Shown here in pieces: positions 1 through 9,089 of a stretch of 64,000 nucleotides of DNA. The stretch is from Neptunomonas marina. Its GTDB lineage: Bacteria > Pseudomonadota > Gammaproteobacteria > Pseudomonadales > Balneatricaceae. The stretch covers positions 403,485 to 467,484 of the forward strand of contig NZ_SACQ01000001.1 of NCBI RefSeq assembly GCF_004005935.1, read 5' to 3'. The notes below the pieces were generated by a model that was not told the DNA's origin, made no database searches, and saw only the letters and a list, made by a program, of their open reading frames with translations. The position numbers and the translations under genes are program-made. Numbering within the stretch: position 1 is the stretch's first letter; each line of letters begins with the position of its first letter.

Positions 1-28
1 CAGGATAAAAAATAAGCCACTGCATTGT

Positions 29-104
29 GGGCGTGTAGCTCAGTTGGGAGAGCGTCGCCCTTACAAGGCGAATGTCGGGAGTTCGAACCTCTCCACGCCC
101 ACCA
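29..104 (+). tRNA. tRNA-Val (anticodon UAC)
   Basis: The cloverleaf can be folded by eye. The 7-bp acceptor stem GGGCGTG pairs with CACGCCC. The D arm contains AGCTCAGTTGGGAGAGC, the anticodon loop is CTTACAA with anticodon TAC, the T loop is TTCGAAC, and the CCA end is encoded. A UAC anticodon reads valine GUA/GUG codons. The bases outside the gene continue the pairing: GCATTGT before it is complementary to ACAATGC beginning at the last base of the CCA end. Confidence 0.95.
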
Positions 105-199
105 CAATGCCTCTCCTAAAATACTATCTCCACACTATCCACTTACTCTTCAGATTGTTTTGTCTGCTACGATGGTGAAATGTTGCCGGAGATCTGCCT

Positions 200-1099
200 T
201 TGTTTGCTACGTCCACACCCGAAATACCCATCACTCCTCTACAGGACTCTTTATTCCGCAAGCATTGTCTCGATGTCAGAATGGCACGTTTAGATCTAGT
301 GCACCCCGAGGTGAGTGGCAATAAGTGGTTTAAACTGAAGTACAATCTAATTCACGCTCAGCGGCATGGCGTTAACCGAGTAGTCAGCTTTGGTGGGCCG
401 TTTTCAAACCACATTCATGCACTGGCTTGGACGGGAAGGCAGCTGGGTATCGAGACCGTAGGTGTTATCCGTGGTGAGCCGGTGAGTAACCATACCCTGT
501 CCGATGCTGCCAAGTGGGGCATGCAGTTGGTGTTCGTTAACCGAAAAGAGTATCGAGAGCGTTATTCGGCTGAGTATTGTCAGCGGTTATCAGAGCGGTT
601 TGGAGCGACGGTCATTCCAGAGGGTGGCTCGAATACGCTCGCTGTTCAAGGTGTTGCAGAGGTTGTGCCGACATTAACCATGGATAGGCAGTCTCCCGAT
701 GTAATCTGTGTGGCCACAGGCACCGGAGGAACTATCGCTGGTGTTATTGCTGGGGCAGGACCTTCAGTACGCGTAGAGGGTTATCCTGTTTTGAAGGGTG
801 CCAGCTTTCTTCGGGATGATATCAAACGGCTATTACCCAGTATCTCAGGCTTATCAAGCTGGGAGTTGGATTTAGAAGCGCATTATGGAGGCTACGGAAA
901 AGTCTCGTCGGAGCACTTGGCTTTGTGGCGGGAGTTGGAGGAGCGCTTTGCCACTCCATTAGATCCGATCTATACCTCGAAAATGCTGCGTCGCTTTCTG
1001 GAAAGAGTCGAAGCGGGGTGTTACCTCCCGCAGTCAAAAATTTTGTTGTTGCACACGGGTGGCTTACAAGGGGCACGCTCATTTGAGCTAAGTCCTTGA
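200..1099 (+). CDS. ACC deaminase / D-cysteine desulfhydrase-like PLP enzyme
   Basis: A 299-residue protein of the fold-type II PLP family that includes 1-aminocyclopropane-1-carboxylate deaminase and D-cysteine desulfhydrase. The N-terminus has the family pattern of a charged strand followed by SGNKWFKLKYN (about residues 39-49), whose first lysine is expected to bind PLP. FGGPFSNHIHA follows, and CVATGTGGTIAG near residue 175 is the glycine-rich phosphate-binding loop. The proposed start is TTG; no ATG gives the complete N-terminal strand and no clear ribosome-binding site is visible, so the start is uncertain. It stands alone between the tRNA and nadK. The substrate cannot be told from the sequence; members act on ACC, D-cysteine or related amino acids. 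Confidence 0.8.
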   Translation: MFATSTPEIPITPLQDSLFRKHCLDVRMARLDLVHPEVSGNKWFKLKYNLIHAQRHGVNRVVSFGGPFSNHIHALAWTGRQLGIETVGVIRGEPVSNHTLSDAAKWGMQLVFVNRKEYRERYSAEYCQRLSERFGATVIPEGGSNTLAVQGVAEVVPTLTMDRQSPDVICVATGTGGTIAGVIAGAGPSVRVEGYPVLKGASFLRDDIKRLLPSISGLSSWELDLEAHYGGYGKVSSEHLALWRELEERFATPLDPIYTSKMLRRFLERVEAGCYLPQSKILLLHTGGLQGARSFELSP

Positions 1100-1162
1100 A
1101 AAGTTTCATTATCATGCAATGATGTAGTCTCTCGGCATTAAAGAATAAAGACAGGACAGATC

Positions 1163-2044
1163 ATGGATCATTTTCGCAATGTTGGACTTATTGGTCGCTT
1201 GGGCAGTAAGGCGGTTATCGACACTTTGAAAACTCTCATCCGCTTTCTGCATGATCGAGACATTCATACGATTCTCGATGAAAGCATCGCCGAGCTGATG
1301 CCGGGTCATGGGCAGCAAGTTTGCCGCCAAAAGTCGATGGGTGAAATGTGTGATCTGGTTATCGTTGTGGGTGGAGATGGTAGCTTGCTGGGTGCTGCGC
1401 GCTCACTGGCGAAAAATCATGTGCCTGTGCTGGGTGTTAACCGCGGTAACCTAGGTTTCTTAACCGACATCGCACCACACGAAATTGAAACGCGTGTGGC
1501 TGAGGTGCTAGAAGGCAAGTATATGGTGGAAACTCGCTTTCTGCTGGATCTTACGGTGCGCCGTGGTGGCGAGCCACTCGGTGAGGGAACTGCCTTAAAT
1601 GATTGCGTGCTTCACCCCGGTAAAGCGACTCGTATGATTCAGTTTGAGCTCTATATTGAAGGCCAGTTCGTATACAAACAAAAGTCAGATGGTTTGATCG
1701 TATCAACACCAACGGGTTCGACCGCATATGCGCTGTCAGGTGGTGGCCCGATTATGCATCCTAAGCTAGATGCTATTGTTCTGGTACCAATGTTTCCTCA
1801 TACGCTGACAAGTCGACCGATCGTGGTAGATGGGAATAGTGAGCTTAAGTTGGTGATATCAGAGGATAACAAGACCTACCCAACCGTCTCTTGCGATGGT
1901 CAGATCGATTTTAGCTTAGCCCCTGGCGATGTGATCACGATCCACAAGAAACCGCATAAGCTGAAACTTCTCCACCCTCTTGATTATGACTTTTACAGCA
2001 CTTGTCGAGAGAAATTAGGCTGGGGTACAAAGCTAGGAGAGTAG
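1163..2044 (+). CDS. nadK: NAD kinase
   Basis: A 293-residue cytoplasmic enzyme that phosphorylates NAD+ to NADP+. The diagnostic GGDGS motif (VVGGDGSLLGAAR, about residues 70-80) is present, followed by GVNRGNLGFLTD and the NAD-binding segment SDGLIVSTPTGSTAYALSGGGP. Length and motif order match the usual bacterial enzyme. It is followed one base after its stop by the phosphoesterase gene, so the two are probably co-transcribed. The ATG start follows an AGGACAG-like ribosome-binding site. Confidence 0.95.
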   Translation: MDHFRNVGLIGRLGSKAVIDTLKTLIRFLHDRDIHTILDESIAELMPGHGQQVCRQKSMGEMCDLVIVVGGDGSLLGAARSLAKNHVPVLGVNRGNLGFLTDIAPHEIETRVAEVLEGKYMVETRFLLDLTVRRGGEPLGEGTALNDCVLHPGKATRMIQFELYIEGQFVYKQKSDGLIVSTPTGSTAYALSGGGPIMHPKLDAIVLVPMFPHTLTSRPIVVDGNSELKLVISEDNKTYPTVSCDGQIDFSLAPGDVITIHKKPHKLKLLHPLDYDFYSTCREKLGWGTKLGE

Positions 2045-2045
2045 T

Positions 2046-3029
2046 GTGATTGTTAGAGAGTCGGTAGAGGGTTACGATCTGATAGGCGATGTGCATGGCT
2101 GCGGTGTTAGTCTGCGTATGCTGCTCTCTCGGTTGGGCTACAGTAAGCGTAACGGTGTTTATCAACACCCACGCAGGAAGGTTATCTTTATTGGTGATCT
2201 CGTTGATCGCGGGCCCTATGTGCGCGAAGTATTAGAGATAGCTCATGATATGGTTCAAGCGGGATACGCTCATATTGTTATGGGAAATCATGAGTTTAAC
2301 TTGCTTAGCTACTGTACACCGAGCCGTAACATTAGCGATGGTAAGTCTTACCTGCGGGCGCATACACAGCGCCATCGCCGAATCTTGCAAGAATCGCTAC
2401 AACAGCTCGATCCTTATCCAGCCGATAAAAGCGCATACCTTGATTGGATCAAGCAGATGCCGCTATTTCTTGAGTTTGAGCAATTTCGAGTGGTCCATGC
2501 GTGTTGGCATCAAGAGCTAATTGACGAGTTTAAAGCGCGCTACGATGACAACCGAATGAATGATGAAATTCTGCACCGCGCCGCCGTGCCAGACTCCTTT
2601 GAGTGGGTGTTTATGGATCGGATTTTGCGCGGTACACACCTGCGCTTGCCCAACGATGAGGTCATGATTAGCCGCGATGGCTTTAAGCGTAAGTTTTTCC
2701 GCACAAAATTTTGGGCTAATCAGCCGTCGCGTTATATTGATGTTGTTTTCCAGCCCGATCCACTGCCTGAGCATGTTGCTCGTATGCCGCTCACGGAACA
2801 AAACAAACGTGATCTGATCTATTATGGACGCGGTGAAAAGACGTTATTTATTGGCCACTATTGGTGCGAGGGTGAACCTAAGCCACTTACGCCAAATATC
2901 GCTTGTCTCGACTACAGCGCTGTTAAATACGGCAAGCTCGTCGCCTATCGTTATGACTTTGAAGCGCAGTTGAGCGCAGATAAATTTATCTGGGTTGATG
3001 TGAGTGCGGAAGTGCGCAGCCCAATCTAG
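2046..3029 (+). CDS. calcineurin-like metallophosphoesterase (ApaH/PrpE-like)
   Basis: A 327-residue protein starting with GTG immediately after the nadK stop. It shows the full metal-binding set of the calcineurin-like family: GDVHG near residue 14, GDLVDRGP near 49-56, GNHEF near 80, and later histidines in VHACWH and GHYWCEG. This resembles the protein phosphatase / diadenosine tetraphosphatase branch. It is clearly longer than E. coli ApaH in the C-terminal half and is unlikely to be ApaH itself. The substrate is unknown. Its position suggests an operon with nadK and the downstream rhomboid gene. Confidence 0.8.
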   Translation: MIVRESVEGYDLIGDVHGCGVSLRMLLSRLGYSKRNGVYQHPRRKVIFIGDLVDRGPYVREVLEIAHDMVQAGYAHIVMGNHEFNLLSYCTPSRNISDGKSYLRAHTQRHRRILQESLQQLDPYPADKSAYLDWIKQMPLFLEFEQFRVVHACWHQELIDEFKARYDDNRMNDEILHRAAVPDSFEWVFMDRILRGTHLRLPNDEVMISRDGFKRKFFRTKFWANQPSRYIDVVFQPDPLPEHVARMPLTEQNKRDLIYYGRGEKTLFIGHYWCEGEPKPLTPNIACLDYSAVKYGKLVAYRYDFEAQLSADKFIWVDVSAEVRSPI

Positions 3030-3047
3030 GCTCCATAGGATGTATTT

Positions 3048-3887
3048 GTGATACGAGTTTTTGAAGCGTCAGGCGCGATTGATCTGACTGACTTTGCAGC
3101 ATTTTTATGGGATAACGAAATCCCACACCGAATCACTTATGATGGTGAGCGACAGGTGCTCTGGGTCCCTAATGCCAGCCAAGTTGAGCAGGTGCGTTAT
3201 ATATTCGAGCAGTGGCGTCGTGGAGTTGATCTGTCTGAGGTCAAGGTACGCCAGCCGTTAAGGCACCGTATTAACCTACTCGACTACCCGCTCAGTATCA
3301 GCTTGATCGCCCTAAGCGCTCTGATCACACTGGGTATCGACTTTGGCCAGCGCTATGCGTTAATGCACTGGCTCACAATTACAGAGTTCCAAATCACGAG
3401 AACCGCCATCTTATTTGCCCCGTTGTCCGAAACGCTGTTTAGCTTGGAGTGGTGGCGGCTTGTTACCCCTGCTTTCATGCACTTTAACCTGCCTCATATT
3501 TTGTTTAACTCATTATGGATATGGGTTGTTGGCAGGCGCATCGAGCGGCTCCAAGGCCCTTGGGCACTTGGGTTCATCTTCCTGTTTGCTAGCATCATCT
3601 CGAACATTGCCCAATTTTGGGTATCTGGGCCGATGTTTGGCGGGATGTCGGGGGTTGTATTCGCGGTATTTGCCTACACATGGTTGTGGGACAAGCTCGC
3701 CGGAGAACGGTATTTTGGCTTTCCTCCTGCGATCATGATTTTTATGGCGTTTTGGTTAGTGCTAGGTTACACGGGGCTGCTTTCGGCAATTGGCTTTGGT
3801 TCGATCGCGAATACCGCTCATCTGGTGGGCTTAGTTGCAGGTTTGCTCGCGGTGCCGGTGGTGCGCCGTTTTGCTAAGTGGCGCTAG
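3048..3887 (+). CDS. rhomboid family intramembrane serine protease (GlpG-like)
   Basis: A 279-residue inner-membrane protease. About 85 soluble N-terminal residues resemble the cytoplasmic domain of GlpG (FEASGAIDLTDFAAFLWDNEIPHRI). Roughly six hydrophobic helices follow. The catalytic serine lies in GGMSGVVFA (Ser about 201) and the catalytic histidine in NTAHLVGL (His about 258), the two residues of the rhomboid dyad. FNLPHILFNSLW supplies the conserved helix-2 histidine/asparagine region. The start is GTG, 18 bases after the phosphoesterase stop. It differs from E. coli, where glpG sits with glpE and glpR. Confidence 0.88.
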   Translation: MIRVFEASGAIDLTDFAAFLWDNEIPHRITYDGERQVLWVPNASQVEQVRYIFEQWRRGVDLSEVKVRQPLRHRINLLDYPLSISLIALSALITLGIDFGQRYALMHWLTITEFQITRTAILFAPLSETLFSLEWWRLVTPAFMHFNLPHILFNSLWIWVVGRRIERLQGPWALGFIFLFASIISNIAQFWVSGPMFGGMSGVVFAVFAYTWLWDKLAGERYFGFPPAIMIFMAFWLVLGYTGLLSAIGFGSIANTAHLVGLVAGLLAVPVVRRFAKWR

Positions 3888-3933
3888 ATTATTCTGTTAG
3901 AATGAGCGTCCAGTTTAATTGAGGAGCATAGCT

Positions 3934-4200
3934 TTGACTTACGAAGAGATGTTAAAAGCGATGACGCCTGAGATGCATCGAGCGTTACGCACAGCAGTGG
4001 AACTCGGTAAGTGGCCCAATGGCGAAAAACTGAGCGAAGAGCAGCGTGGTATCTGCTTACGTGCTGTTATCGCTTATGATCAGCAAAACCTTCCAGAAGC
4101 CGAGCGTACCGGTTACATCGATCGTACTCGTCCGGATGGTACCCAGCATGGCCGAGATCCTCTCGAGCCGGACGTTTTAAAAATCATCACTGACAACTAA
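3934..4200 (+). CDS. DUF1315 family protein (YeaC-like)
   Basis: A small soluble protein of 88 residues with the family core MTPEMHRALRTAVELGKWPNG followed by LSEEQRGICLRAVIAYD, resembling E. coli YeaC. No enzymatic function is known for the family. TTG at 3934 is chosen because GAGGAG at 3921-3926 is well spaced before it. A longer reading from 3919 would begin inside that ribosome-binding site. An ATG at 3946 is a weaker alternative. It precedes the DUF2797 gene by nine bases, so the two are probably co-transcribed. Confidence 0.75.
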   Translation: MTYEEMLKAMTPEMHRALRTAVELGKWPNGEKLSEEQRGICLRAVIAYDQQNLPEAERTGYIDRTRPDGTQHGRDPLEPDVLKIITDN

Positions 4201-4209
4201 GGGCAGGTC

Positions 4210-5040
4210 ATGCCAATACTTGGACAGGGTGCGCTGAGTAAAATGCGCACCCAGCTTGATACGCCCGTGCGTTACCAGTTGGAGCTGGGTGGCGCGATTA
4301 TTGATATGAACACGCTGCTAGATAAGCGTATCAAGTTAAGCTATCTCGGTGAGATCAACTGCACTCACTGCGGTCGCAAGACAAAGAAGAGCTTCAGCCA
4401 GGGTTTCTGCTACCCCTGCTTTAAAAAACTCCCGCAATGTGATGTCTGTATCATGAGCCCTGAAAAGTGCCATTTTGCAGCAGGAACGTGTCGTGACTCA
4501 GGATGGGGAGAGCAGCACTGCTTTGTGCCCCATGTTGTTTATCTGTCCAACTCTTCCGGTGCCAAAGTTGGCATTACACGCGGCACGCAGGTACCCACGC
4601 GTTGGATTGATCAAGGTGCGATTCAAGCACTACCCATCTTCCATGTGGCAACGCGCCGTCAGTCTGGGTTGATCGAGGCGGCTTTGCGTGAGCACATCAC
4701 TGACCGTACCAATTGGCGCAATATGCTCAAGGGCGCCGTTGAGCCTGTTTCGCTAACCGAGGTGCGTGACCAGCTGTTTGATGCTGCCGCTGATGCACTG
4801 CAAGCGGTGCGTAGTGAGTCGGGGGAGGATCAAGTTCAACCACTTAAGGATGGTGAAGTACTGGACATTACTTACCCGGTGGTTCAGTATCCTACTAAAG
4901 TCGTAACGCATAATTTAGACAAAACGCCAGTCGCTGAGGGCACATTATTAGGTATCAAGGGGCAGTATCTTATTCTCGATACCGGTGTTATCAATATTCG
5001 TAAATTCACCGCCTATCACGTTGAGCTGAGCGCAGATTAA
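4210..5040 (+). CDS. DUF2797 domain-containing zinc-finger protein
   Basis: A 276-residue soluble protein with a cysteine-rich N-terminal third: CTHCG, CYPCF, CDVCIMSPEKCHF and a further GTC with a nearby histidine, spaced as in DUF2797 proteins and likely to bind zinc. SSGAKVGITRGTQVPTRWIDQGA follows; this VGITR...RWxDQGA block resembles a GIY-YIG-like core, which is a suggestion, not a proven homology. The function is unknown. It lies between the DUF1315 gene and pepN with short gaps (9 and 12 bases), suggesting one transcript. Confidence 0.75.
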   Translation: MPILGQGALSKMRTQLDTPVRYQLELGGAIIDMNTLLDKRIKLSYLGEINCTHCGRKTKKSFSQGFCYPCFKKLPQCDVCIMSPEKCHFAAGTCRDSGWGEQHCFVPHVVYLSNSSGAKVGITRGTQVPTRWIDQGAIQALPIFHVATRRQSGLIEAALREHITDRTNWRNMLKGAVEPVSLTEVRDQLFDAAADALQAVRSESGEDQVQPLKDGEVLDITYPVVQYPTKVVTHNLDKTPVAEGTLLGIKGQYLILDTGVINIRKFTAYHVELSAD

Positions 5041-5052
5041 GGGTCGCTTTTC

Positions 5053-7680
5053 ATGTCTACCACTCCATCTGTTATCTATCTAAAAGACTATCAAGTACCA
5101 CCTTTTTTAATTGAGTCGACACAACTACGTTTCGAGCTAGAAGATGATCGCACACTCGTAAAAGCTGAGTTGCGCCTGACGCGTAACCCCGAGTGCCAAG
5201 TCAAACCGCGTGGTTTGTTGATGCACGGTGATGAGTCCCTGCGACTTTGTCGTCTTGCAGTTGATGGGCAAGTTTTAACGGCAAAAGATTACAGCATCGA
5301 CGCTGGCACGTTGACGATTGCGGAAGTTCCTGATCAGTTTATCTTGGAGTCGGTTGTTGAAATTGACCCAGCAAAAAACACTGCGTTAGAAGGGCTGTAC
5401 CTATCGGATGGCGTCTACTGTACGCAATGCGAAGCAGAGGGCTTTCGCCGTATTACCTATTATTTAGACCGCCCAGACGTTATGTCTGTTTTTACAACAA
5501 CCGTTGTGGCGGATAAAGCACGCTTTCCGGTATTGCTCTCTAACGGCAACCCTGTCGCTGAAGGAGATGATTCAGACGGCCGCCATTGGGTTACGTGGGA
5601 GGATCCATTTCCCAAGCCTGCGTATCTGTTTGCCCTCGTCGCGGGTGATCTCAAGCACATTGAAGATACTTTCACGACGGCCAGCGGCAAACAAGTAGCG
5701 TTGCGCCTGTTTGCTGAAGAGAAGGACTTAGACAAGCTCGACCATGCGATGACATCGCTGAAAGCGTCAATGCGCTGGGATGAGCAGGTGTATGGCCGTG
5801 AATACGACCTTGAGATCTATATGATCGTTGCGGTCGACTTCTTCAACATGGGGGCGATGGAAAACAAGGGGTTGAATGTTTTTAACACCTCCTGTGTTCT
5901 AGCGAGTCAGAAAACAACGACCGATGCGGGCTTTCAACGTGTTGAAGCCGTGGTTGCGCATGAGTACTTCCATAACTGGTCAGGTAACCGCGTCACTTGC
6001 CGCGATTGGTTTCAGCTCAGTTTGAAAGAGGGCTTTACCGTTTTTCGCGATGCGGAGTTCTCAGCTGATATGAACTCGCGCACGGTTAAGCGCGTCGAAG
6101 ATGTTCAGCTACTGCGTACTGCACAGTTTTCGGAAGATGCTGGCCCAATGGCCCATCCCGTAAGGCCCGCTTCGTTTATCGAGATCTCCAACTTCTACAC
6201 CATGACGGTTTACGAGAAGGGCGCTGAAGTTGTGCGGATGATACATACCCTGCTGGGCCCTGATCAGTTCCGAGCGGGCAGTGATCTGTATTTTGAGCGT
6301 CATGACGGTCAAGCGGTGACAACGGACGATTTTGTAGCGGCGATGGAAGCGGCGTCTGGGCGGGATCTCACGCAGTTCAAGCGCTGGTATAGCCAAGCTG
6401 GCACACCGGTTCTTGATATCACTGATGAGTACGATCCAAGCGAATCTGTTTACCGTTTGCGTGTTAAGCAGTCTTGCCCTCCAACGCCAGAAGCAAGCGA
6501 GAAGGCTCCTTTCCATATCCCGCTGCAAGTGGGGTTATTGTCTCCCGAAGGCACGGATATGCCGCTTGAAAACGGTGCAACGACCGTGACGCTTGAGCTT
6601 ACGGAGTCTGAGCAGACTTTCACCTTTACAGGTATTCCCCAAAAGCCAGTGCCGTCTCTGTTGCGAGGTTTTTCGGCGCCCGTAAAACTCAATTACGCAT
6701 ACAGCCAAGCGGAGCTTGTGTTTTTAATGCAGCACGATAGCGATGGCTTTAACCGTTGGGAAGCGGCACAAAAGCTTGGGGTTATCATCTTACAGGCGCT
6801 AATTGCTGACTATCAGGCAGGAAGAGAGCTCATCCTATCTGACGCATTAGTTGGGGCTTACCGCGCGGTATTGAACGATACTACGCTTGATCCGGCGATG
6901 GTTGCCAAAGTGTTAACTTTGCCATCGCAAGCTTATCTTGGTGAGCTCTCTACGCAGATCGACGTGGATGCTATTCATGCGGCGCGTGAGTTCGCTATGA
7001 ATGCACTGGCCTGCGCACTAGAAGCGGAGTTTAGCCAAGCGTATAAGCGCTGTCTGATTGATGTCGCTTACCAACCGAGTGCTGAGCAAGTTGCGCAACG
7101 GATGCTGAAAAATCTATGCCTGAGCTACCTGCTAAGGGCTGGAAAACCAGAATATTTGGCGCTGGCTCAGCAGCAGTTCTCAGATGCTGATAATATGACG
7201 GACGAGCAGGCGGCGTTGGCGCTCGTTGTTCATTCTAACTATCAAGACGCTGCGCCAGCGATGTTAAGCCAATTTTACAGCCGTTGGAGCCAAGAATCTT
7301 TAGTGGTAAACAGCTGGCTGGCAGTACAGGCAAGCAATCCGTGTCCGGGTGCGCTTAGCCAAGTTGAAGCATTGATGCAGCATGAAGCTTTCAACATGAA
7401 AAACCCCAACAAAGTACGCAGTCTGATTGGGGCTTTTTGTGGACAGAACCCGGTTAATTTTCATGCGAAAGATGGCAGTGGGTATCGCTTCTTGGCCGAT
7501 CAAGTGGTCGCATTGAATGAACTTAATCCGCAAATTGCGTCTCGCTTAGTGGCCCCACTGACCAAGTGGAAGCGTTATGATGAGACACGCCAGCAGCTGA
7601 TGCGTGACCAGCTACAACGAATTATGGATAGCGCGGAACTCTCGCGCGATGTATATGAAGTAGTGAGTAAGAGTATTTAG
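5053..7680 (+). CDS. pepN: aminopeptidase N (M1 family)
   Basis: An 875-residue cytoplasmic zinc aminopeptidase that removes N-terminal residues from peptides. It contains the substrate-anchoring MGAMENKGLNVFN motif near residue 265 and the zinc site HEYFHNW near residue 303, with the second glutamate in LKEGFTVFRD about 20 residues later. Length and C-terminal helical domain match E. coli PepN (870 residues). The ATG start is 12 bases after the DUF2797 stop. The gene ends 17 bases before a 10-bp perfect hairpin at 7698-7724. Confidence 0.96.
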   Translation: MSTTPSVIYLKDYQVPPFLIESTQLRFELEDDRTLVKAELRLTRNPECQVKPRGLLMHGDESLRLCRLAVDGQVLTAKDYSIDAGTLTIAEVPDQFILESVVEIDPAKNTALEGLYLSDGVYCTQCEAEGFRRITYYLDRPDVMSVFTTTVVADKARFPVLLSNGNPVAEGDDSDGRHWVTWEDPFPKPAYLFALVAGDLKHIEDTFTTASGKQVALRLFAEEKDLDKLDHAMTSLKASMRWDEQVYGREYDLEIYMIVAVDFFNMGAMENKGLNVFNTSCVLASQKTTTDAGFQRVEAVVAHEYFHNWSGNRVTCRDWFQLSLKEGFTVFRDAEFSADMNSRTVKRVEDVQLLRTAQFSEDAGPMAHPVRPASFIEISNFYTMTVYEKGAEVVRMIHTLLGPDQFRAGSDLYFERHDGQAVTTDDFVAAMEAASGRDLTQFKRWYSQAGTPVLDITDEYDPSESVYRLRVKQSCPPTPEASEKAPFHIPLQVGLLSPEGTDMPLENGATTVTLELTESEQTFTFTGIPQKPVPSLLRGFSAPVKLNYAYSQAELVFLMQHDSDGFNRWEAAQKLGVIILQALIADYQAGRELILSDALVGAYRAVLNDTTLDPAMVAKVLTLPSQAYLGELSTQIDVDAIHAAREFAMNALACALEAEFSQAYKRCLIDVAYQPSAEQVAQRMLKNLCLSYLLRAGKPEYLALAQQQFSDADNMTDEQAALALVVHSNYQDAAPAMLSQFYSRWSQESLVVNSWLAVQASNPCPGALSQVEALMQHEAFNMKNPNKVRSLIGAFCGQNPVNFHAKDGSGYRFLADQVVALNELNPQIASRLVAPLTKWKRYDETRQQLMRDQLQRIMDSAELSRDVYEVVSKSI

Positions 7681-7697
7681 TAAGTTAGAACTTTAAC

Positions 7698-7724
7698 AGC
7701 GATCTGTTAGTCTTACAGATCGCT
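7698..7724 (+). terminator. hairpin after pepN, possible terminator
   Basis: AGCGATCTGT (7698-7707) and ACAGATCGCT (7715-7724) form a perfect 10-bp stem with a 7-base loop. Only ATAAG follows, not a T-run, so it may pause or stabilise mRNA instead of acting as a classic intrinsic terminator. Confidence 0.5.
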
Positions 7725-7766
7725 ATAAGTGTTTGATCAATAATAATGTTAATTAAAGGTGTGCTG

Positions 7767-8153
7767 ATGGACCGTAAGCTTTCATCTGAAGACAAGTTTA
7801 ATATCCAGCAAAATTTTCGTCGCTATCTTAAGTTTCAAGATCAGTATGATGGTACGAATGAGGTAGTAAAAGCTGCTAAGTCGAGCCGTGTTTGGATCGT
7901 TGGCGTTATCGCGCTATTTTTTGCGCTTGCGTCTGACTTCTTCTTGGGCGCTGCAGCAGCGCTATTTGGTTTATATTTTTATCGTATCGTTTCGGCGTCT
8001 ATGAAGTTTGGTAACGCTGAAGAGGGCAAAGAGGATACGCAGCGCTGGTTTGCCACAAAAGGTCTCAAGCTTGAGGGGCGCGTGCTCTATTTCCGCGATG
8101 ATCAGATGCTAGATAACCCAATCGACCCGTTCGATGACGCGGTATACAAATAA
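7767..8153 (+). CDS. small membrane protein of unknown function
   Basis: A 128-residue protein I do not recognise. A charged N-terminal 45 residues (SEDKFNIQQNFRRYLKFQDQYDG) is followed by two closely spaced hydrophobic segments, WIVGVIALFFALASDFFLGAA and the next AALFGLYFYRIV, and then an acidic soluble tail. ATG at 7767 is chosen because AAAGGTG lies just upstream; an in-frame ATG at 7746 would include that site in the coding region. It is a single-gene unit between two hairpins, the second a good terminator. Confidence 0.65.
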   Translation: MDRKLSSEDKFNIQQNFRRYLKFQDQYDGTNEVVKAAKSSRVWIVGVIALFFALASDFFLGAAAALFGLYFYRIVSASMKFGNAEEGKEDTQRWFATKGLKLEGRVLYFRDDQMLDNPIDPFDDAVYK

Positions 8154-8164
8154 GTATGTCTCCT

Positions 8165-8195
8165 GAGCCAGCTAATATGCTGGCTCTTTCTTTCT
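8165..8195 (+). terminator. intrinsic terminator after the small membrane-protein gene
   Basis: GAGCCAGC and GCTGGCTC pair perfectly around TAATAT, followed by TTTCTTTCT. It lies 11 bases after the upstream stop codon. Confidence 0.85.
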
Positions 8196-8285
8196 AGGGC
8201 GAAAGCTCGCTCCGTTTGTTTGCTTCTTTGATATTGGTACTATGAATGTCTACGTGCGTCTCACGTCAGGTAGGAGGACGTATTT

Positions 8286-9089
8286 GTGCCGATAAAAAAA
8301 GAGTACCAAGGTCTCACTAAACGCACGCGTATGATGCTTGCGACGGCTGAGGCGGATAATCTCGACTTTAAGCGCGACGCATCTGGTGTTAAGAGTATCG
8401 ATCTGGTGGCATTTGCGAACGCCGAGCATGGCGGAACGATTCTTATTGGTGTCGATGAGTACACATCAAAAGATGGTTTGCAGCGTGGTAAGGTAGTGGG
8501 GTGTTCGGTCGATGATAATGCCCGCTTAATGCTAATCAACAAAGCCACCGATTGCTCCCCTAATATCGATGTCCAAATCTATATCGAGAACCTCAAGGCA
8601 AAGCCTATCTTCCGTGTTGAAGTCCCTTCCGGGCGTTTAAAACCCTATGCCTCGCCACGAGGTATGTATTCGATTAGAGCTGACGGCCGTAATCGGGCGC
8701 TATTTCCTGAAGAGTTGCTGCTGATCTTTATGGATCGAGAGGGCGACAAATTTCTATCGCGTTTTCGGCATGCTGTCGCAGAGTTGGAGGCGCAAGTGGG
8801 CGGAATCAACCAGTCCCTGAGCGGCGATATTATGGCAGTCGCAGATCACATACATGATCTGGATGATCAGCTCCAGCGTACTCTAGGAAGATTGCAGGGC
8901 CTAACGGATAGCACCAAAAAGCGCTCACGCAATCTGCTGCAAACCCTAAAAGATAGCCAAGACAGTCTCGATAAGCTTGAACGCTTTCTTTTAGAGGACT
9001 CGTTTACACATCAGCGTGACGAGCGCCTCATAAGTCTTGAGCATAAAGTCGACCAGTTGTTAACGATAATTCGCGAGAATGCTGAATGA
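8286..9089 (+). CDS. AlbA_2 (Schlafen-type) domain protein with C-terminal coiled coil
   Basis: A 267-residue protein with GTG start preceded by AGGAGG at 8272-8277. The N-terminal 140 residues match the AlbA_2 / divergent AAA-4 family: ESGNLDFKR-like block EADNLDFKRDASG, then LVAFANAEHGGTILIGVDE, and a late YSIRADGRNR strand. Residues after about 165 look like two long helices with heptad character (LDDQLQRTLGRLQGL, LKDSQDSLDKLERFL), so it is probably a coiled coil. AlbA_2 domains occur in nucleic-acid-binding regulators and in some defence proteins; no role can be given here. Its stop overlaps the ATG of the downstream HAD gene, showing translational coupling. Confidence 0.75.
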   Translation: MPIKKEYQGLTKRTRMMLATAEADNLDFKRDASGVKSIDLVAFANAEHGGTILIGVDEYTSKDGLQRGKVVGCSVDDNARLMLINKATDCSPNIDVQIYIENLKAKPIFRVEVPSGRLKPYASPRGMYSIRADGRNRALFPEELLLIFMDREGDKFLSRFRHAVAELEAQVGGINQSLSGDIMAVADHIHDLDDQLQRTLGRLQGLTDSTKKRSRNLLQTLKDSQDSLDKLERFLLEDSFTHQRDERLISLEHKVDQLLTIIRENAE

